The translations under genes were made by a program, and so were the position numbers. Below the pieces are notes generated by a model. The model was not told where the DNA came from and ran no database searches. It worked only from the letters and a program-made list of their open reading frames with translations. Shown piece by piece: positions 35,400 through 64,000 of a stretch of 64,000 nucleotides of DNA (position 1 is the stretch's first letter; every line of letters begins with the position of its first letter). The stretch is from Epinephelus fuscoguttatus (taxonomy: Eukaryota > Chordata > Actinopteri > Perciformes > Serranidae): positions 33,021,839 to 33,085,838 of the forward strand of contig NC_064757.1 of assembly GCF_011397635.1 (NCBI RefSeq), in the 5' to 3' direction.

Positions 35400-36493
35400 T
35401 CATGAAGAGGTTAAGAGCCCCCCCTCCCTTACTATGTTAAAAACAACCCATGACCCCCCCTCCCGCCCCCCCGAACTCTTTAAGGACAGTATTTACAGTA
35501 CAAATTACAGTATATTACATCATTAAAAAATATGAGATCCATCTCTAAAAACATACAGGAGCTCTTGACAAAAATCAACTCTTTAGCAAATCAGGTTTCT
35601 GTGGTATCATGTGGACGATAAAAAAAAAAAAAAAAAAAAAAAAAAAGCAGAGTGACAGTCCCACCACCCCTCTCTGAGGCGTCCTTTCTGTTTGGCCCTA
35701 GTTGTACCTGGCTAGCATGTTAAAGGTGACATGATGGATGGGTTGGTTTACCACACGCACATCTTTTCTTCTTTTTTTTTGTAAATTTAAAGCAAGCTGC
35801 AATACAACAAATCACACTCAATCCAATACAACAATATGTACAGGGTTTTTTTTTCTGGCATTTTGGAACAATATTAATGAGCACTTGACTGACGTTGCTG
35901 CCTGAGACTGGAGGCAGAACGATCAAGTTTTACTGCAGTTTAGGTGTGCAGGATTAACCGTTTGATTTTTAGTCGTGTGCTGTCTTTTTTTTTTTTTTTT
36001 TAAGTCATGATTTTTTAAATTTTTTTTTATGAAGAGACAGAAAATGGCCGCCACTGTTTCTCAAACAAACATAATTCTTGTTAAGAGTTACTGGAAATCT
36101 CCTTATTATTGTCATATGTACAGCAGATTGAATGGTACGGTGAACACGTTGGTTACACGCCTTCTTATGCACCCCAAAAAAAGAGAATAAATAAAAACCG
36201 ATCAGAAACTCGAATGAGTCAAAAAAAGATCTCTGGACTACGGAGCCAGGCAGCATATGAACCAACCCTCCTCACATCCACAGTACAACCAAGTCCATCT
36301 GTAACCTCTGCAGCTTCCTTGCTTCATCTCTTCCACATCACCCTTTCTCCCTCTTCATTTCCTTTCATCTGCACCCCTGACACTCGAGCTATGATTTTTA
36401 CCCAAGTTTCCCTCTCTCTTTCTTTCTTCCTTTCTTTCTTTCTTTCTTTGACTCTCTCCTCCTCCTCTTGTTCTCCCTCCCAGCCGTGCGCCC
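35400..36493 (-). other. slc20a2: slc20a2 3' UTR, proximal part
   Basis: The sequence after the stop codon contains a CTTT-rich run (about 36410-36450), T-rich and A-rich tracts and no coding signal. I found no convincing minus-strand AATAAA close by, so the transcript end is not placed; it may extend beyond 35400. Confidence 0.4.
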
Positions 36494-59274
<22,781 letters not shown>

Positions 59275-62200
59275 CTTGATGTGACTTCACGGGAAAAAAT
59301 CCAAGTGGAGAAAAACAAAGAACTAGCTTAAATATTCTTTTTTTGAAAAAAAAAAAAAAAAAGTGCTCTGTGCGCTTTTAGCGGAGGACTTAAGGTAAGT
59401 CCGCTCCTTTTCTTCGTCCCCTGGTTATAAAGAGTTCGAGGGGAGAAGCACAGCCGCTAACTAAGCGTCTGAAGCTCAGTCCAAAGATTGGAGACTAGTG
59501 ATGGTGGGTGCAGGGAGCATTCCATAGCTTAGTGTGAGGCAGCGAGTCTGCACGATCCTTCACCTGCCAGAGAAACGAGAGAGAAGAGACACAGACACAG
59601 ATTACTATCATGAGCCATGATGACTCTTTTTTAACTGCAGCCACATCTGACAACACCTCCCTGAGACTTCCTCAGAAAACCTAAAACAAAGGAGGGGAGG
59701 GACCTTTTGGGAGAGAGAGGAGGAGCACTTGTGAAGACAACCCCCCTAGCCTCCCAAAAAACCGTGAAGGATTCAGGATGGATGATGCCAATGAAGAACT
59801 GGCTTTGATGAAACAGGGCACAGTGTACTCCAGTGGGGAAAGCTGAGGACATCTCAGATAGCCACAATAGGACATCACAGTCTGCACTTCAAAGAAATCA
59901 AATCAAACCGTTGAGGAGGGCCTGCTGTTAGCGCTGCTGATACTATAAAAAGACCACAGTATCCAGAGTGAGATATGAGCAATGCTCCCAACATTAGAGC
60001 ACATTGTTAACACCTTATCCCCAACACAACAGGGCGGCTGATGTCTCTGCCAAACCTGATTTTATTTCACAGGTTTTCTCTTTGCCACACGTCCAGATAG
60101 CCTCTGACAGGAATATATAATTTACTGATTATTAGACCACCAGAATATTTCAGCCATTATCACTTTCATGTCTGACACAGAGATGCCAAAACCGATAACT
60201 GGCAGAATTACCAAGGATATTAAAATGTTTTACATCACAGTATCCTGAAATGCCCTGAAGCAGCGTGATCGTGCTGATCGTACTGAAAAAGAAACGAGAA
60301 CCAAGAGACAGTTTCAGTTTCACAGCCTGGTGGATGTTTGCATGGCAAATTGCATTCTAATCTTTGCTTATTCAGCTTCTGCATGACTGCAGCGGTGCTC
60401 GCTGGGCGACAGTCAAAGGTGCACGCCAGTTTAGTAACAAGCTTTGGAGAACAAGTTCAAACAAAATCGAAGGCTTTGCTGCAGTACAAAATGAAAAAAA
60501 AAAAAACCTCAGTGCATGGATTTAAGTTGAGACTGCAATGCAGTAAGAACATCAGCAGTGTTGTTTTACTGCTGCGAGAGTCATTAAAGTGCACTTTTTG
60601 GGGAGGGGGAGTTAGGTAAACTGATATTACAGAAGAAAACTGTAACTTCAGCATCTTTCCAAAACAATAAGCTTTACAGCCTTAGAATTTTAAGGCTTAA
60701 ATCACCTAACTGAAGATCTCTACGGATCTTGAGGGGACATTTCTATGTAAATTAGCAAACCTGCTGCTCATTTACAACCTTAACTACTGTGACATTCACT
60801 AATTAAGAGGTAACCTAAAAATGAAGGGATGACAAGAGATTTCAAATGCAACTGACTGTAAATTACAGCTACTGAAAATCAGCAGGAGTCTCTTGTGACT
60901 GGATCAGTGGTTTGAGCTGAAATGATTAGTTGAGTTACAGAAAAGCTTTGCTAACTGGTTGGTAATTGGTGCTAATTAGTTTCACATCATTGTAACTGTA
61001 ATATCTTTTGGTTTAGACTTGGCTGAGCAAAAAAAAAAAAAAGGCATTTGAAGGCGTCATCTTTGTCTTTAGGAGATTGTAACATTTAATTTTCCTAAGT
61101 TTTGTCAGAGATGTGGACTCCAGTCACAATTTGATGACTTTAGACTTGACAAAATGAAAAAAGACTTGCAATTTGACTTGGACTTTAACACCAGTGACCC
61201 ATAAATTCACTTGGACCTGAGCCTTTTGACTTGAAGACACTTGATAACCTCACTGAAGTCTAAGTAAAAGTATGCTAGCACTTCAGTCCCTGTTACTAGC
61301 CCGGTGTGGCTACACATTTTGGCAAATAAAGGCCTGTCTCAATTAGAAACCTGGTCTGATTACCATGCAGTTCATTTTTCTTTGGATATATAAAACCAGG
61401 TTGTTAGCCACCTTGAATTATGTGTCCATTCCTCAGTTACCCTGCAAGTTATTCATATTACCTTAGTCCGTAAGGGTTTTCAGATCAAAAGAATCAAAAG
61501 GGTTTTTCATAAAAGTAATACTCATACTGGTTTAAATAACCAATTTGATTGTGTTGCTGAGTAACAGTTTTGTGTGAAAGGAACTAAAGGCCTGTTCCAA
61601 ATATAGGCCTGTTGATTTTAGTGATTTAAGCAAATAATAGCCTGGGCTATTAATTTAAGTTTAACGGTATTCCAAAATTCTTGAATCAATTAATACTATT
61701 CATTTCCAGCAAGCCTACACTTAATCATCCAGATCCACTTTGTCTGAGGCAATCCGACAGTCGGTAATCCGATGACTTAGTTAACGTACAAAAACTGCAC
61801 GGTGGTCAACAAAAAAGGAACTGCAGTAAGCTAAACATGTGGGTCAAAAATTTAAGACTGAGACATAAAAACTTCCAACAAACTTGTTTTGACAAATAAA
61901 TACAAAATTTAAAAAGCATTCATGACTTTTGCAAATGTAATATATCATTAGTCTGTTGTTCAATGGCATTACATTTGGCAAAGAGCGCATTACAACCTGT
62001 TTAGGACTCTAAAGATAAAGATCAGTCTTGACTTGTGACTTACTTGAGACTTGCAAAACAAGATCTTGGTCTCATTTCTGTTTTTTGTAGATTAAATTAT
62101 TCATCAATAGTTAGTAGTTTAGCCCTGATAAAATATTAAGAGTGATGAGTTCATCAGATAGGTCGAACACATCGGGCAAACAGCTTCCCACGTCCCTGTA

Positions 62201-64000
62201 AACCTCCACAAGGCTTATTTACATCGCAGCAATGACAACATGCTTTTGAAACGGATGATGAGGCCACCAACACTGCAGCCTCTGGTGGTCCCTGAGAAAC
62301 CTCTACACCACAAATGACTTGGTCTGGGTTCTTTCTCCTCTTTTTCTTTTGTCTCTGCCACATAATCAAAGTCATTTCATTGGGGGTTAAAGGCAGCGCA
62401 TTTCCTTCTATGGTTAAGCCAATTGTTAATGGGGAGCATTAAATGTAAACAGCTTGCAGGCCGGACTAGCACATTCTCTCGGCATGAACCGGCTGTGTGC
62501 TCCTCATCGCGTGGGGGCAGGCAGCTCCTTTCTAAATATCCTGCGGCAAGTTATGGCTCCCTCCTCCCGACCAAGAACTCCATCTGGAACAGTTGAGGTC
62601 ACGTCCTGCTATCCTTTATCCTTTGTTGAACCACAACAAACACATTAAGAGATGATAATAATTCGTCTTTTGATCACGTCTGCGTAAGACCGCCATTTAA
62701 TCGGGATGTAGTAAAGTGACACTCAAAATTATTATTGTCAATAGTTAAAGTCTGATTTTTCCTCAGACACTCAACAGATCCCAGGACAGTTCTTTTCTAT
62801 ATAGATGGAAAGAGAGCTCAGAGGTTGCTGAATCTCAAAAAGACTGAGTAAAAATGATGTGATCCTTCGCTGATCCCTGAGGGGAAATTCTCTTTTCACC
62901 TGCTTCCCTCCAGAGAGAGATCAGAGCGTAGGATCAGAGCGAAAGGATCACAGCCCCTGGACTTAAAACTTCAGAGTGCTCAGACAGAAATCTGAGACTC
63001 ATTGACTGAAAGTCCATAAACTGAAGTCATGAACTCACGTCCATCAAGACAATTGCTACTAAAAGGTTAAAACTAAGTTAATAATTCATGGCCAAACATA
63101 ACAACCCTTGGTAGGGTCTCTATCTGAAGCTCTGAAATTCAATTGATTCCTTAAGTGCTTCGTGTCACGTTAATTTGGCTCTTAAGTAGAGTGGTTTATC
63201 GGAAACTTTAAAATGCTGTTTCATTGAGTATGCACTGATAGGCAGGCATTTTCAGACTTTTAAGTCACCCACATCATTTTATTTCTTCACCTCAATTCAT
63301 AATCTCTTCATTTGAATTGTCTTTTTGTTGGAAAACCTTTTGAGAAGAGCAGAGTAAATACCACAATTGAGAGTCACTCCACTGACAGCAGCAGACCTTC
63401 AAGGACAAACAGAAAACGCTCTCAAATGTTTAATCCGGGGAAACACCTCCGCCACAAGAGCACCACATTCAAATATGGCCCTCCGTCATGCAGACACCAA
63501 CCAGAGACTCCTCAGGGGAAACAGTCAAACTAGACACCAGAGAAAGCAGAGAGCACATCGTTCAAGCGTGAGGAGGAAAGATGAGCATGAGTGACTCAAG
63601 TGTGGGTGTGTGCGCCCAAGTATCGGGCGTTTTTAATAAGGTCTGCAATTTTCTAAACAGGGAAGCTCGACATGACAGCTGCAGCTGACGCCCGGTCCAT
63701 CCTGAAGACCTCGTCCTGCTGTGAACACATGAACACCAGCTCACATGCCGCCGCTCCCAGTTGTGCACATAAAAACTGTTTTCTCCAGAGTGATGTAGTC
63801 TGGCGGTAACCTGTGGAGTCCTCTCACTGACTGCTGTGCTACAGAGGATTCAAACAGCTCCTCAGTCCTCCAGGAATGTTAAAAAAGTCACTCCAGCTTC
63901 AGCTTTTGTCAGGGTTACAGGATACGATCAGTATATAAAGTGAAACTAATATGACTGCCTGGGGGCCCACAGACCAATCACACAGCCCTGTGTTGTACAC
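59275..64000. other. slc20a2 5' UTR and upstream DNA, no gene supported
   Basis: The first stretch (59275 to about 59570) is likely 5' UTR or a 5' intron of slc20a2. The rest is AT-rich with scattered repeat fragments, for example 61300-61680 resembling 29980-30130 in reverse. Short open frames here lack splice context or recognisable motifs. Confidence 0.4.

Larger units (their letters stand above)
26304..36493. other. Tail-to-tail interval between kcmf1 and slc20a2
   Basis: AT-rich DNA with the RTE fragment, several MITEs and presumably the distal part of the slc20a2 3' UTR. No further gene is supported; the open frames are short and unconserved-looking. Confidence 0.5.

Noticed and set aside
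59340-64000. Search for a head-to-head neighbour gene of slc20a2
   Set aside because: Short frames only; none had recognisable protein blocks joined by splice sites.

Overview
This is a window of nuclear DNA from a ray-finned (teleost) fish. The evidence is multi-exon genes with GT-AG introns, dense CA/GT microsatellites, fish-type transposon debris, and three recognisable vertebrate genes whose exons join in phase. No sequence search was possible, so gene names rest on recognising the encoded proteins.

Layout. (1) About 1.35-7.24 kb, minus strand: lipg, endothelial lipase. Ten coding exons give a 500-residue secreted lipase with the catalytic triad, lid, furin site and PLAT domain intact. 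(2) 7.24-11.5 kb: divergent intergenic DNA with microsatellites and a fold-back transposon. (3) 11.76-25.08 kb, plus strand: kcmf1, a ZZ/C2H2 zinc-finger E3 ubiquitin ligase. Seven coding exons give 417 residues, and intron 4 is a textbook U12-type AT-AC intron. (4) About 25.1-36.5 kb: the tail-to-tail interval between kcmf1 and slc20a2, holding 3' UTR sequence and several MITE-like elements. (5) 36.49-59.27 kb, minus strand: slc20a2, the sodium-phosphate cotransporter PiT2. Ten coding exons give 679 residues; the introns are rich in nested mobile elements. (6) 59.3-64 kb: 5' UTR/upstream DNA of slc20a2 with no further gene that I can support.

Main discovery candidate. In slc20a2 the exon encoding the core of the second PiT signature repeat is present twice in tandem (here 9a at 41242-41326 and 9b at 40508-40592). 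Both copies are 85 nt, have the same splice phases and intact acceptor and donor sites, and encode 29 residues that differ at 8 positions while keeping the Glu and Ser/Thr-His-Cys residues of the transport core. Because 85 is not a multiple of 3, using both or neither breaks the reading frame. This is the layout of a mutually exclusive exon pair that would give two PiT2 versions. A strong G-quadruplex-type motif on the template strand lies between the two copies.

The three genes have no obvious joint pathway: lipoprotein phospholipid hydrolysis, ubiquitin ligation and phosphate import. The remaining DNA is mostly intron and repeats, including a non-autonomous hAT element with a perfect 8-bp target duplication, a three-copy terminal-inverted-repeat family, a Tc1-like relic, RTE/Rex3 and L2 LINE fragments, and a split tRNA-derived SINE.
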